Source: Lentzea atacamensis (lineage in GTDB: Bacteria; Actinomycetota; Actinomycetes; Mycobacteriales; Pseudonocardiaceae). Taken from it: DNA of 64,000 bases. The notes below the pieces were generated by a model. The model saw only the letters and a list, made by a program, of their open reading frames with translations, was not told where the DNA came from and made no database searches. Below are positions 6,621 through 15,766 of the stretch, piece after piece. Where the stretch lies: assembly GCF_003269295.1 (NCBI RefSeq), contig NZ_QLTT01000005.1, positions 372,001 to 436,000 on the forward strand, in the 5' to 3' direction. Made by a program: the position numbers and the translations under genes. Within the stretch, counting starts at the first letter, position 1; every line of letters begins with the position of its first letter.

Positions 6621-9588
6621 CGATGGCCTCCCCGGAAAGCGTCAGCAGATCGCGGAGCTGAGCGGTCGACAGCTCGGTGAGCCAGTTCTCGCCGGCGCCC
6701 ACGACGAGCTGGGCCAGTGCGCGCTTCTCCTCGATCATGGTGTCGATGCGTTCTTCGAGGGTGCCGATGCAGACGAACTTGCGGACCTGGACGTTGCGGC
6801 GCTGGCCGATGCGGAACGCTCGGTCGGTCGCCTGGTCCTCGACCGCGGGGTTCCACCAGCGGTCCAGGTGGATCACGTGGTTGGCGGCCGTGAGGTTGAG
6901 GCCGGTGCCGCCTGCCTTCAGCGACAACAGGAAGAGGGACGGGCCGCGCTTTTCCTGGAAGCGCTCGACCATGCGGTCGCGCGCGGCCTTGTTCGTGCCG
7001 CCGTGCAGGAACATCACCTCGGTGTCGAAGCGTGCGGCCAGGTAGGGCACGAGCATGCTGCCGAACTCGGTGAACTGCGTGAAGCACAACGCCTTGTCGC
7101 CTTCGGCGAGCACTTCCTCCAGCACTTCTTCGAGGCGCGCGAGCTTGCCCGAGCGGCCGGCGACGCGCGAGCCGTCGCCGAGGAAGTGCGCCGGGTGGTT
7201 GCAGACCTGCTTGAGCTTCGACATCGTCGCGAGCACCAGGCCCTTGCGGCCGATGCCTTCGGCTTCCTCGATCTTCTCCAGCATGTCGTTGACGACGGCC
7301 TGGTAGAGCGAGGCCTGTTCGGTGGTGAGGTTGCACAGCTGGCGCATCTCCACCTTGTCCGGCAGGTCGCTGATGATGCGCGGGTCGGTCTTCACGCGGC
7401 GCAGCACGAAGGGATTCGTGATCTTGCGCAGGCGGGCGGCGGCGTCATGGTCGTTGTGGCGCTCCACCGGGACGGCGAAGCGGGCTCGGAACGTGTTGAT
7501 CGTGCCGAGCACGCCGGGGTTGGCGAAGTCCATGATCGACCACAGCTCGGCCAGCCGGTTCTCCACCGGGGTGCCGGTCAGCGCGACGCGGTGGCGTGCC
7601 TTGAGCCCGCGCACCGCCTGGGACTGGCGGGTCGCGCTGTTCTTGATGTTCTGCGCCTCGTCGAGCACCACCCGGTCCCAGGTGAGGTCGCCGAGCGCCT
7701 CGGCGTCACGGGCGGCCAGCGCGTACGTCGTGAGCACGAGGTCGTGGCTCTCCACGGCTTCGCGCAACGCGTCGCCGTCCAGGCGGTCCGAGCCGTGGTG
7801 GACGTGCACCGAGAGGTCCGGGGTGAACCTGGCCGCCTCGCGCTGCCAGTTGCCGACCACGGACATCGGGCAGATCAGCAACGTCGGCGGCCGCTTGCCG
7901 TGGGCGCGGTTCAGCGCTTCCAGTGCCAGCAGTTGAACGGTTTTGCCGAGGCCCATGTCGTCCGCCAGGCAGGCACCCAGGCCGATCTTGTCGAGGAACG
8001 CGAGCCACGCGAGGCCGCGCTGCTGGTACGGGCGCAGCTGTGCACCGAAGTTCTGCGGTGGCTCAACGGGTTCGATCTGTTCGTCCGCCTTGCCCGACAA
8101 CAGGTCCCCGAGCCAGCCGTCGGCCTCGACGGAGGTCAGCGGCAGCGGCAGGCTCTCGTCCTCCTCGGTATGTCCACTGTGGAGCATCACCTCGGCCGCG
8201 GTCATCTGGCCGCCACCGCGCTTGAGGAACGCGAGCCCCGCCGCGAGGCGCTTCTGGTCGACCTGCACCCACTGCCCGCGCACCTTCACCAGCGGCACCT
8301 TGGCCTTGGCGAGCTCGGCCAGTTCGGCATCGGTGAGCGTGTCCTCGCCGAGTGCGAGCTCCCACTTGTAGTCCACAATGGACTTCAAGCCGATCTCGCT
8401 CTCCTTGGCGACGGTTCCGGCCGTGCCACGGCTCTTCGTCGCGAGCTTGAGGCCCAGCCTCACCCGCTGCTGCCACCACGACGGCAGCAACACGCCGAAC
8501 CCGGCCTGCGCCAGCACCGGTGCCGCCGTCAGGAACCGGTACGCGCCGTCCGCGTCGACCTCCATCTCGGCCGGGTGCGACCCGCGCAACGCCTCGTCGA
8601 GGTCGGGGTGCAGCCTGCTCGCCCGCCCGAGGTCGGCCAGCAGGTGCTCCTGCGGTGCCGGGATCCAGCGCCGCAGCACGCCGTCGTCCGCGAACCACAC
8701 CTGGTGCGCGGGCACCAGCACGCTCGGCTCGTCGACGGCCTGCAGCAGGAACTCGATCGCCCACTCGTCCTCGTCGCGCTGCTCGGGCGAACGCAGCCGG
8801 AAGCACGTGCGCACCGGGCTCTCGTTCCCCGCGCTCTGCCGCCACCGGTCCAGCTGCTCGCGCAGTTCGTAGAGCTCGACCGGGTCCGCGTCGAACGCAG
8901 GCTCCCCGGTGAGCGCGGCGAGCCAAGCCTCCGCGGTCGTCACCCGGCCGCGATGAGCTGGTGCCAGGCCCATGCCGTGCAAGCGGCTTCTGACCTGCTC
9001 GTCGACCGCGGTCGTGAGCGCCGCGCGCACCAGCTCGGCCGGGTCGCTGACGACCTCCTCGCACCGGCACGCGGGCGGCATCGCGGTCTGCAGCGCCGCG
9101 AACCGCGCCGAGTCCGTGCCCGACAGCACCGGCACCCACCGCGCGACGGCCTGGTCAGGAGCGACCGCCGGCAGCACGCGACCGCGGTCGACCAGATCGG
9201 CGGCGAACGCCGCCACGTCGAACACGAACCGCGCGGAGTCGCTCAGCCGCATCTCGGCGCCGACCTCGGGCTTGGCCGTCAGGCGGATCGTCGGCACGCC
9301 CCACTGCCGCAGCTGGACCTTGCCGCGCTGCGCGCGTCCCGTCGCCAGCGGGTCGCGCACCAGCTCCGGCGACGCCATCGGACCCGACGAGAACGACGGC
9401 AGCAACAATCCCCGCGTGGTCGTCTTGAGCGCTTCCTGCCCGAGCGCGGCGGCCAGCGACTCGGCCGTCGCGGCGAACGGATGCGGCGCGTCCCGCCGCG
9501 TGCTCTCACTGCGCGCGGGCAGCCCGGAGTCCTCGGCCCACAGCGCCAGGACGCCGTCGGTCGTACACAGGCCATGCAGTACGAGCAC
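6613..9588 (-). CDS. SNF2-family DNA-dependent ATPase/helicase
   Basis: 991 residues. The C-terminal half is a full SNF2 motor: Walker A in LADDMGLGKT, a DEAQ box in VLDEAQNIKN, motif III ALTGTPVENR, and motifs V-VI in GGTGLNLTAANHVIHLDRWW then DQATDRAFRIGQ. The roughly 500-residue N-terminal part matches the bacterial SNF2-associated region and lacks other enzymatic motifs. Such proteins remodel nucleoprotein or help repair, and are usually encoded next to a SWIM protein, as here. GTG 9588 is about six bases after TAGGGT, suggesting a leaderless mRNA divergent from the lyase gene 30 bases away. Confidence 0.92.
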   Translation of the reverse strand: MLVLHGLCTTDGVLALWAEDSGLPARSESTRRDAPHPFAATAESLAAALGQEALKTTTRGLLLPSFSSGPMASPELVRDPLATGRAQRGKVQLRQWGVPTIRLTAKPEVGAEMRLSDSARFVFDVAAFAADLVDRGRVLPAVAPDQAVARWVPVLSGTDSARFAALQTAMPPACRCEEVVSDPAELVRAALTTAVDEQVRSRLHGMGLAPAHRGRVTTAEAWLAALTGEPAFDADPVELYELREQLDRWRQSAGNESPVRTCFRLRSPEQRDEDEWAIEFLLQAVDEPSVLVPAHQVWFADDGVLRRWIPAPQEHLLADLGRASRLHPDLDEALRGSHPAEMEVDADGAYRFLTAAPVLAQAGFGVLLPSWWQQRVRLGLKLATKSRGTAGTVAKESEIGLKSIVDYKWELALGEDTLTDAELAELAKAKVPLVKVRGQWVQVDQKRLAAGLAFLKRGGGQMTAAEVMLHSGHTEEDESLPLPLTSVEADGWLGDLLSGKADEQIEPVEPPQNFGAQLRPYQQRGLAWLAFLDKIGLGACLADDMGLGKTVQLLALEALNRAHGKRPPTLLICPMSVVGNWQREAARFTPDLSVHVHHGSDRLDGDALREAVESHDLVLTTYALAARDAEALGDLTWDRVVLDEAQNIKNSATRQSQAVRGLKARHRVALTGTPVENRLAELWSIMDFANPGVLGTINTFRARFAVPVERHNDHDAAARLRKITNPFVLRRVKTDPRIISDLPDKVEMRQLCNLTTEQASLYQAVVNDMLEKIEEAEGIGRKGLVLATMSKLKQVCNHPAHFLGDGSRVAGRSGKLARLEEVLEEVLAEGDKALCFTQFTEFGSMLVPYLAARFDTEVMFLHGGTNKAARDRMVERFQEKRGPSLFLLSLKAGGTGLNLTAANHVIHLDRWWNPAVEDQATDRAFRIGQRRNVQVRKFVCIGTLEERIDTMIEEKRALAQLVVGAGENWLTELSTAQLRDLLTLSGEAIGE

Positions 9589-9618
9589 CGTTGAACCCTA
9601 TGTGCTCACATTGGGGCC

Positions 9619-11085
9619 ATGGTCGATGACTCCCCTGTCGTGCTGGACGGTCAGTCCCTCGGCGCCGACGACGTGGTGCGCGTCGCGAGGTACCACGCCC
9701 CGGTGGCCCTGCACGCCGACGGACTCGACCGCCTCGAAGCGTCATGGCGCGCCAGCCAGCGCCTCGTGGTGCGACGACAGGTCTACGGCCGCACCACCGG
9801 CGTCGGCGCGAACCGCGACCAGATCGTCAGCACCGAGGGCTGGGCCGAACACGGCCTGCGCCTGCTGCGCAGCCACGCTGGCGGCCTCGGCGGCATGCTC
9901 CCCGAGGAACAGGTGCGCGCCATGATGGTCGTGCGCCTCAACCAGCTCCTCGCGGGCGGCGCCGGCGTGCGCAGATCCGTGACCGACGCCCTGCAGGCCG
10001 CCCTGAACAGCAGCTGCTACCCCGGCGTGCACGAGTACGGCGCCATCGGCACCGGCGACCTCACCGCGCTGGCCGAAACCGGCCTGACCCTGCTCGGCGA
10101 GCGCTACTGGCTCGGCTCCACGCAGACGCCCGACCCGATCGAGCTCGACTCAGGCGACGCGCTCGCGTTGATCAGCAGCAACGCCCTCACCATCGGCATG
10201 GCCGGCCTCGCCTGGCAGGACGCGCACCAGCTGCTCAAGGCCACCCACGTCGTCGCGGCGCTGTCGTTCCTCGCCGTGGACGGAGCCGTCGAGGCCTACG
10301 ACGAACGCGTCCACCTCGGCCGCCCCCACCCCGGCCAGGTGGCGGTGGCCGCCGAGATGCGCCGCCTGCTCGGCACCCCGTCCCGCCCGGCCGCGCGCAT
10401 CCAGGACCCGTTCGGCTACCGCTGCTTCCCGCAGATCCACGGCCCGGCCGTCGACGCCGCCACCGACCTCGGCCGAGTCCTCGACGTCGAGTTCAACGCC
10501 GCCGCCGAGAACCCGCTGATCGTCGCCGACCACTTCGGACCCGCCGACGACGCCGCGTACCACCACGGCGCCTTCCACAGCGCGTACCTCGGCCAGGCCC
10601 TGGACCGCCTGCGGTTGTCGATGCTGCACACCGGCCACCTGTCGACGGCCCGCCTCGCCACCCTGGTCGAGCCGAACTTCACGGGCCTGCGCCCGTTCCT
10701 GGCCGAGGGCGTGCCCGGCAGCTCGGGCGTGATGATCCTGGAGTACAGCGCCAACTCCGCGCTGGCGGAGGTCAGGACCCTCGCCGAGCCCGCGAGCATC
10801 GGCAACGCCGTGGTGTCGCGCGGCCAGGAGGAGAACTCCAGCTTCGCCTTCCAGTCCGCGTCCCAGGCCCTGCGCTCGCTGGGAGCGTTCCGCCTGGTGC
10901 TGGCCTGCGAGATCGTCGCAGCCGTGCGCGCCCTGCGGCTGCGCGGCATCACCCCGGACACCCCGGCGTTGCGCGCCGCTTTCGAGGCAGCCGAGGCGAA
11001 GCTCAACCCGGACGTGTCCGACCGCCAGCTGAGCCCGGACGTGGAGGTCGCCTCGGCGCTGCTCGACGACTTCGCCGCCAGCTGA
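9619..11085 (+). CDS. HAL/PAL-family aromatic lyase homologue with altered MIO triad
   Basis: 488 residues, close to the usual histidine/phenylalanine ammonia-lyase length. Conserved family parts are VYGRTTGVG (catalytic Tyr about residue 56), MVVRLNQLLAG, QDPFGYRCFPQIHG, NPLI and the late SRGQEENSS region. The segment that normally reads A-S-G-D-L and cyclises to the MIO electrophile is here I-G-T-G-D-L (Gly144, Thr145, Gly146). The essential Ser is therefore Thr, and the Ala is Gly. The fold is clearly of this family, but amino-acid lyase activity by the normal mechanism is uncertain. It is a lone gene, divergent from SNF2 and followed by a hydrolase 66 bases away. Confidence 0.88.
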   Translation: MVDDSPVVLDGQSLGADDVVRVARYHAPVALHADGLDRLEASWRASQRLVVRRQVYGRTTGVGANRDQIVSTEGWAEHGLRLLRSHAGGLGGMLPEEQVRAMMVVRLNQLLAGGAGVRRSVTDALQAALNSSCYPGVHEYGAIGTGDLTALAETGLTLLGERYWLGSTQTPDPIELDSGDALALISSNALTIGMAGLAWQDAHQLLKATHVVAALSFLAVDGAVEAYDERVHLGRPHPGQVAVAAEMRRLLGTPSRPAARIQDPFGYRCFPQIHGPAVDAATDLGRVLDVEFNAAAENPLIVADHFGPADDAAYHHGAFHSAYLGQALDRLRLSMLHTGHLSTARLATLVEPNFTGLRPFLAEGVPGSSGVMILEYSANSALAEVRTLAEPASIGNAVVSRGQEENSSFAFQSASQALRSLGAFRLVLACEIVAAVRALRLRGITPDTPALRAAFEAAEAKLNPDVSDRQLSPDVEVASALLDDFAAS

Positions 11086-11151
11086 GCGCCTACTTCAGTT
11101 GTGTGGGCAAAGCGGCCTCGGGCACCTCCACACGATGTGATGATCTTCTGC

Positions 11152-11952
11152 ATGGGTCTTGCACACGATGAACTCGGCTCCGGCGCACCTCTGCTCGTCG
11201 TGCCGGGAGGCCCGCTGCTCGCCCCGTCGTACCTGGGCGACCTCGGCGGCCTCCCCGCGCGCCTGCATCTGCTGCACCTGCGCGGCACCGGCAGGTCCGG
11301 CCCAGCCGACCCGGCAGAGCTGCGCTTCGACCTGCACATCGACGACATCGAGGCCTACCGAGCGCAGGCCGGCCTCGACCCGGTGGACCTGCTGGCGCAC
11401 TCGGCGGGCGCGGCCATCGCCATCCGCTACGCCCTGCGGTACCCGTCGCACGTGCGGCGCCTGGTGCTCGTGACGCCCAGCCTGCGCTCGCTCGGCTTCG
11501 GACCGGACCTGGCGAAACTGCGGGCCAGCGCGGAGTCCCGGTCGGACGAACCCTGGTACCCGGCGGTCAAGGACGCGATCGAGGCCGTGCTCGCCGGCAG
11601 TGCCGCAGGAAGCGATTGGGCTGCGGTGACTCCTTTCTTCTACGCGCGTTGGGACGACGCGGCACAGGAACACGCCCGCGCATGCGACGCCATGCGACTG
11701 CCCAACGCGGCCGCCGACTACTACGCGGCCGGTGCTCCGGTCGCGACGCCGGAGGAGCTGGCCGGGCTGGACGTGCCGGTGTTGCTGCTGGCCGGCGGTG
11801 TCGACGCGCTGCCTTCACCTGCGGCGGCGGAGAAGGCGGCTCGGTTGTTCCCGCGCAACAGCGTGGTGGTACAGCCCGGCGCCGCGCACTATCCGTGGCT
11901 CGACGACCCGGCGTTCTTCCGGGACGCGGTGGCGGACTTCCTGGCCGACTGA
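11152..11952 (+). CDS. Alpha/beta hydrolase (proline iminopeptidase-like)
   Basis: 266 residues of alpha/beta-hydrolase fold. An oxyanion-type loop VVPGGPLLAPSYL precedes LHLRGTGRSG. The nucleophile elbow is L-A-H-S-A-G-A (Ser about residue 84 in an A-H-S-A-G context). The acid is likely the Asp in LLAGGVDALPSP and the base the His in GAAHYPWLDDP. The pattern resembles proline iminopeptidases and lactonase-like hydrolases. The substrate cannot be told. ATG 11152 is preferred over ATG 11140; neither has a clear ribosome site. The gene's 3' end appears repeatedly, in decayed form, in the gap just downstream. Confidence 0.82.
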   Translation: MGLAHDELGSGAPLLVVPGGPLLAPSYLGDLGGLPARLHLLHLRGTGRSGPADPAELRFDLHIDDIEAYRAQAGLDPVDLLAHSAGAAIAIRYALRYPSHVRRLVLVTPSLRSLGFGPDLAKLRASAESRSDEPWYPAVKDAIEAVLAGSAAGSDWAAVTPFFYARWDDAAQEHARACDAMRLPNAAADYYAAGAPVATPEELAGLDVPVLLLAGGVDALPSPAAAEKAARLFPRNSVVVQPGAAHYPWLDDPAFFRDAVADFLAD

Positions 11953-12568
11953 CTGCCGGTCGGTGAAGGAACCTGGCGCGGCTGGACTGTGCTGGTTGCT
12001 GGTGGAGCTGGCCGCGCTGGACACGAGGGTTGGCGCACGCCGGTGACGCTGGCCGGGCTGGAGCTGCCGCGCGCTGGTTGGCCGAGCCGCACGTGCAGGA
12101 AGTGCCGCACGCTGGTGAACCAAGCTGCACGAGCCGGGGTGGCCGCACACCCGTGAAACCCTGGGCGGTTCGCACGAGGCGAAGTCGCCGCACGCCAGTG
12201 AAACTGCTGATCCGGACACGCCGGAGTTCCCGCAGACCGACGAAGCCGACGCCCTGCCCTCTCCCACCGCGGCGCGGCAGGCCGCCCGGTTGTTTCCGCC
12301 GGAGCAGTGTGGTGGCGATGCAGCCCAGCGCGGGACCAGCCGTGACTGGGCAACCACACGTGGCCCAGGGATGCGATCGCAGGCGGAGCAGCGAGGCGAC
12401 GCAACCCAGCGCGGCAGGCCACCCCGCTGTTCCCACCGGACCGGCGTGGTGATGCAGCGCAGCCCGGGACCAGCCGTGGCTGGGTGGCCACGCGTGGCTT
12501 CTGGACGCGATCGCGGGCGGGGCCGGGTTGCGCCGCCATCCCCGGTGCGGCGCAACCCGGCCTGGGCG
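11953..12568. repeat. Gene-free gap with decayed copies of the hydrolase 3' end and short repeats
   Basis: About 616 bases with no supportable gene. The stretch at 12038-12068 (ACGCTGGCCGGGCTGGAGCT) mirrors the hydrolase at 11748-11780. From 12248 the reading A-D-A-L-P-S-P-T-A-A mirrors GVDALPSPAAAEKAARLFP, and a further, more eroded copy follows from about 12415 (repeated GTGGTG-ATGCAGC-CAGC-GGGACCAGCC). Between them lie four short relatives of GCCGCACGCCGGTGA, near 12035, 12093, 12143 and 12188. The frames are shifted, so this is fossil sequence, not a second enzyme. Confidence 0.6.
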
Positions 12569-12853
12569 TCAGCCGCCTGCCACCGAGGGCAGGATCTGGA
12601 TCTCGGCGCCGGCTGGGAGCGGGGTGGCTGGGCCGGAGAGGCGGCGGCACTCCTCTCCGTTGACGTAGAAGTTCACGTAGCGGCGCAGGGCTGCGCGTTC
12701 GTCGCGCAAGCGGCGGTCCAGGCCCGGGTAGGTGTCGGCCAGGACGTCCAGGGCGGCGCCCAGGGTGGCGGGCTCTGGCACGTCCACGTCGAGGTGGGAG
12801 GCGCCGTTCGTCGCGGTGCGGAGGACGCCTGGGATCAGGACCGTCACCCTCAC
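12569..12853 (-). CDS. MoaD/ThiS-family sulfur-carrier protein
   Basis: 94 residues of the ubiquitin-like MoaD/ThiS fold. It opens MRVTVLIPGVLR, has the typical L-x-x-L-x-x-x-Y-P-G-L segment and V-N-F-Y-V-N-G-E, and ends in the diagnostic Gly-Gly used for adenylation and thiocarboxylation. GTG 12853 overlaps the stop of the BNR-propeller gene (GTGA), so the two are translationally coupled. No moeB/thiF-like activator or molybdopterin genes lie nearby, so which pathway receives the sulfur is unknown. A second in-frame GTG at 12847 is possible. Confidence 0.88.
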   Translation of the reverse strand: MRVTVLIPGVLRTATNGASHLDVDVPEPATLGAALDVLADTYPGLDRRLRDERAALRRYVNFYVNGEECRRLSGPATPLPAGAEIQILPSVAGG

Positions 12854-13929
12854 GTCGGGATCACCGCTGCCCGTACCGACATCACGTCCGGCAGGTGGGC
12901 GGCCACCAGGTGCCAGGTCTCGCCCTCGTCCGGGCTCGCGTAGACCTCGCCCGAGCGGGAGCCGAAGTAGACGCCGGCGACCTCGGCGTTGTCGGTGCAC
13001 ATGGCGTCGCGCATCACGGCTGTCCAGAAGCTGTCCGGCAGGCCGTTGCCCAGGGCCTCCCACGAAGCACCGGCGTCGCGCGAGCGGTAGACGCGGCACC
13101 TGCCCTCCGGTGGGAAGCGGCGGCCGTCCGCCTCGATCGGGAAGGTGAAGATGGTCTGGGGGTCGTGCGGGTGGACGACCATGGCGAAGCCGAAGTCGGT
13201 GGGCAGGCCGTCGGCGATGGACTGCCAGGAGTCGCCGCCGTCGTCGCTGCGGTAGACGCCGTGGTGGTTCTGGGCGTAGAAGCGCGAGGGCTCGGACGGG
13301 TGCTGGGCGACCTTGTGGACGCACTGGCCGAACTCCGGCCACGGGTCGGGGAAGAAGTACGCCTTGATGCCCTTGTTGCGGGCCTCCCAGGACTTGCCAC
13401 CGTCGGTCGTGCGGTAGACGCCGCCGGTCGACATCGCCACCAGGACGCGGTCGGGATCGACCGGGTCCGGCACGATCGTGTGGACCGCCTGGCCGCCGAA
13501 GCCCGCGTCCCACTCAGGGCGGTGCGGGTGGTTCCACAGGCCCTCCACGAACTCGAACGAACGGCCTCCGTCCGTCGACTTGAACAGGGCGGAGGGCTGG
13601 GTGCCCGCCCACACGACGCCCGGCTGCGACGCCGGGGCCGGCTGGAGCTGCCACACGCGTTCCAGAGCCGCGTCGTCCACCGGGAACGCGATCGGCGGCT
13701 CGGCGGGCTCCTCCCAGGTGACCCCCAGATCGTCCGAAATGGACACACCCGGCCCGAAGTGCGGTGAGGACACGCCTGTCAGCAGGCGCAGGCCGGAGCG
13801 GGTGTCGAAGGCGACCGCGTACACCTCCTGCATCACGTGGTGAGGTCCGTCGACCTGCCAGGTGACCCGATCCTCGCTGCGGGCGAGCCACAGTCCCTTG
13901 CGCGTACCGATCGCCACGACCACCGTCAT
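12850..13929 (-). CDS. BNR/Asp-box beta-propeller (exo-alpha-sialidase-like)
   Basis: 359 residues built from six Asp-box repeats of the form S-x-D-x-G-x-x-W: SDDLGVTW, STDGGRSF, TTDGGKSW, SDDGGDSW, SRDAGASW and SPDEGETW. This is the sialidase-like or YVTN-like propeller. No signal peptide and no sialidase catalytic Arg triad or Tyr/Glu pair is evident, so annotation as a sialidase would be misleading. ATG 13929 has AGGAGG about nine bases upstream. The partner MoaD-like gene overlaps its stop. The tight coupling suggests that the propeller and the sulfur carrier work together. Confidence 0.88.
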   Translation of the reverse strand: MTVVVAIGTRKGLWLARSEDRVTWQVDGPHHVMQEVYAVAFDTRSGLRLLTGVSSPHFGPGVSISDDLGVTWEEPAEPPIAFPVDDAALERVWQLQPAPASQPGVVWAGTQPSALFKSTDGGRSFEFVEGLWNHPHRPEWDAGFGGQAVHTIVPDPVDPDRVLVAMSTGGVYRTTDGGKSWEARNKGIKAYFFPDPWPEFGQCVHKVAQHPSEPSRFYAQNHHGVYRSDDGGDSWQSIADGLPTDFGFAMVVHPHDPQTIFTFPIEADGRRFPPEGRCRVYRSRDAGASWEALGNGLPDSFWTAVMRDAMCTDNAEVAGVYFGSRSGEVYASPDEGETWHLVAAHLPDVMSVRAAVIPT

Positions 13930-14070
13930 CTCAACACGACCTCCTGGTGAAAGATGTGATGCGGAGCACGTTACGCCGGGGGTCTGACAATTTCTGGGCG
14001 TGCGGGAAACCCCACGTAGACCCACAAGTTACTCACTGGTAGCGTCCGAACGGAGACGAAGGAGGCGCCA
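13930..14070. promoter_or_regulatory. Divergent promoter region, BNR gene and acyl-CoA dehydrogenase
   Basis: 141 bases between oppositely oriented genes. AGGAGG sites serve both genes at its edges. The segment GTTACTCACTGGTAGC at about 14029-14044 is a short imperfect dyad (TTAC...GTAG) that could be a regulator site for the dehydrogenase. No regulator gene is adjacent, so this is only a candidate. Confidence 0.35.
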
Positions 14071-15759
14071 GTGCTGCTCGACCCGAACCACTACGACCCC
14101 GCCCACCTCGACGACGAGACCCGACGCCTGCTCAGGGCGACCGTCGACTGGTTCGAGGCCCGCGGCAAGCGGCAGCTGATCGCCGACGCGCAGGACAAGG
14201 TCTGGTACACCGAGTTCCTGGACTTCGTGAAGCGGGAGAAGCTCTTCGCCACCTTCTGCACGCCCGCGAGCGTCGACGGCACCAAGCGCTGGGACGCCGC
14301 CCGCAACGCCGCGTTCAGCGAGGTGCTCGGGTTCTACGGCCTGCAGTACTGGTACGCCTGGCAGGTCACCGTCCTCGGCCTCGGCCCGATCTGGATGAGC
14401 GGCAACGAGGAGGCCAAGCAGAAGGCGGCCGCCCTCCTCGACAGCGGCGCGATCTTCGCGTTCGGCCTCTCCGAGAAGGAGCACGGCGCCGACGTCTACA
14501 GCACCGACATGATCGTCACGAAGACGGAGACCGGCTACAAAGCCAACGGCAGCAAGTACTACATCGGCAACGGCAACGTCGCCGGCATGGTCAGCGTCTT
14601 CGGCAAGCTCGGCGACAGCGACGAGTACGTCTTCTTCGCCGTCGACAGCCAGCACGAGAACTTCAAGCTGATCAAGAACGTCGTCGACAGCCAGATGTTC
14701 GTGAGCGAGTTCCGCCTCGAGGACTACCCGCTCACCGACGCCGACATCCTGCACCGCGGCCCCGACGCCTTCTCCGCGGCGCTGAACACCGTCAACGTCG
14801 GCAAGTTCAACCTCTGCACCGCCAGCATCGGCATCTGCGAGCACTCCTTCTACGAGGCGATCACCCACGCCCACAACCGGATCCTCTACGGCAACCCGGT
14901 CACGAACTTCCCGCACGTGCGCCAGAACTTCGTCGACGCGTACGCGCGCCTCACCGCGATGAAGCTCTTCGCGGACCGCAGCGTCGACTACTTCCGAAGC
15001 GCCAACGAGAACGACCGCCGCTACCTCCTCTTCAACCCCATCACCAAGATGAAGGTCACGAGCGAGGGCGAGCACGTCATCGACCTGCTCTGGGACGTCA
15101 TCGCCGCCAAGGGCTTCGAGAAGGACACCTACTTCACCCGCGCCACGGCCGACATCCGCGCGCTGCCCAAACTTGAGGGCACCGTGCATGTCAACCTGGC
15201 TCTGGTGCTGAAGTTCATGCCGAACTACCTCTTCAACCCCAAGGCCTACGACGAGGTCCCCACCCGCCACGACGCGACGGACGACGACTTCTTCTGGCAC
15301 CAGGGCCCCGCGCGCGGCCTCGGCAAGATCCAGTTCCACGACTGGGAGCCGATCTACACCGAGCACGCACACCTGCCGAACGTCGCCCTCTTCCACGAGC
15401 AGGCCAAGGCCATCAAGACCCTGCTCACCACCGCCGCGCCGGACGAGAAGCAGCAGCAGGACCTCGACTTCCTGCTGAACCTCGGCCACCTCTTCACCCT
15501 GGTCGTCTACGGCCAGCTGGTGCTCGAGCAGGCGAAGATCACCGGCACCGACGCGGCCGTCCTCGACCAGATCTTCGACGTCCTGGTCCGCGACTTCGCC
15601 GGGTACGCGACCGCGCTGCACGGCAAGGCCAGCAGCACCGAGGCCCAGCAGCAGTGGGCCGTCGGCCAGATCCGCAAGCCGCACGTCGACCAGGCCCGCT
15701 TCGACGCCGTGTGGGAGCAGGTCGCCGCGCTGTCCGGCCGGTACGAGATGCGCCCGTAG
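14071..15759 (+). CDS. Acyl-CoA dehydrogenase family protein
   Basis: 562 residues, longer than the 380-residue core because of an extended C-terminal helical region. The FAD-binding middle domain is recognisable in IFAFGLSEKEHGADV (the usual F-x-L-T-E-P-x-x-G-S-D position) and YKANGSKYYIGNGNVAG. The C-terminal helical bundle contains RILYGNPVTNFPHVRQNF. It is likely a flavoprotein oxidising acyl-CoA thioesters; chain length is unknown. GTG 14071 has AGGAGG seven bases upstream. It is monocistronic, closed by a strong hairpin directly after the stop. Confidence 0.87.
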   Translation: MLLDPNHYDPAHLDDETRRLLRATVDWFEARGKRQLIADAQDKVWYTEFLDFVKREKLFATFCTPASVDGTKRWDAARNAAFSEVLGFYGLQYWYAWQVTVLGLGPIWMSGNEEAKQKAAALLDSGAIFAFGLSEKEHGADVYSTDMIVTKTETGYKANGSKYYIGNGNVAGMVSVFGKLGDSDEYVFFAVDSQHENFKLIKNVVDSQMFVSEFRLEDYPLTDADILHRGPDAFSAALNTVNVGKFNLCTASIGICEHSFYEAITHAHNRILYGNPVTNFPHVRQNFVDAYARLTAMKLFADRSVDYFRSANENDRRYLLFNPITKMKVTSEGEHVIDLLWDVIAAKGFEKDTYFTRATADIRALPKLEGTVHVNLALVLKFMPNYLFNPKAYDEVPTRHDATDDDFFWHQGPARGLGKIQFHDWEPIYTEHAHLPNVALFHEQAKAIKTLLTTAAPDEKQQQDLDFLLNLGHLFTLVVYGQLVLEQAKITGTDAAVLDQIFDVLVRDFAGYATALHGKASSTEAQQQWAVGQIRKPHVDQARFDAVWEQVAALSGRYEMRP

Positions 15760-15766
15760 CCAGACA

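Noticed and set aside
6868..9594. Long plus-strand open frame of about 900 codons
   Set aside because: It is the antisense shadow of the SNF2 gene; high-GC codon bias opens the complementary frame and no domain is recognisable.
12850..13929. True sialidase
   Set aside because: Asp boxes are present, but the catalytic Arg triad and Tyr/Glu pair are not, and there is no signal peptide.
9619..15759. Biosynthetic gene cluster around the lyase and SnoaL-like gene
   Set aside because: No polyketide, peptide or terpene synthase is nearby and the genes are separately transcribed.
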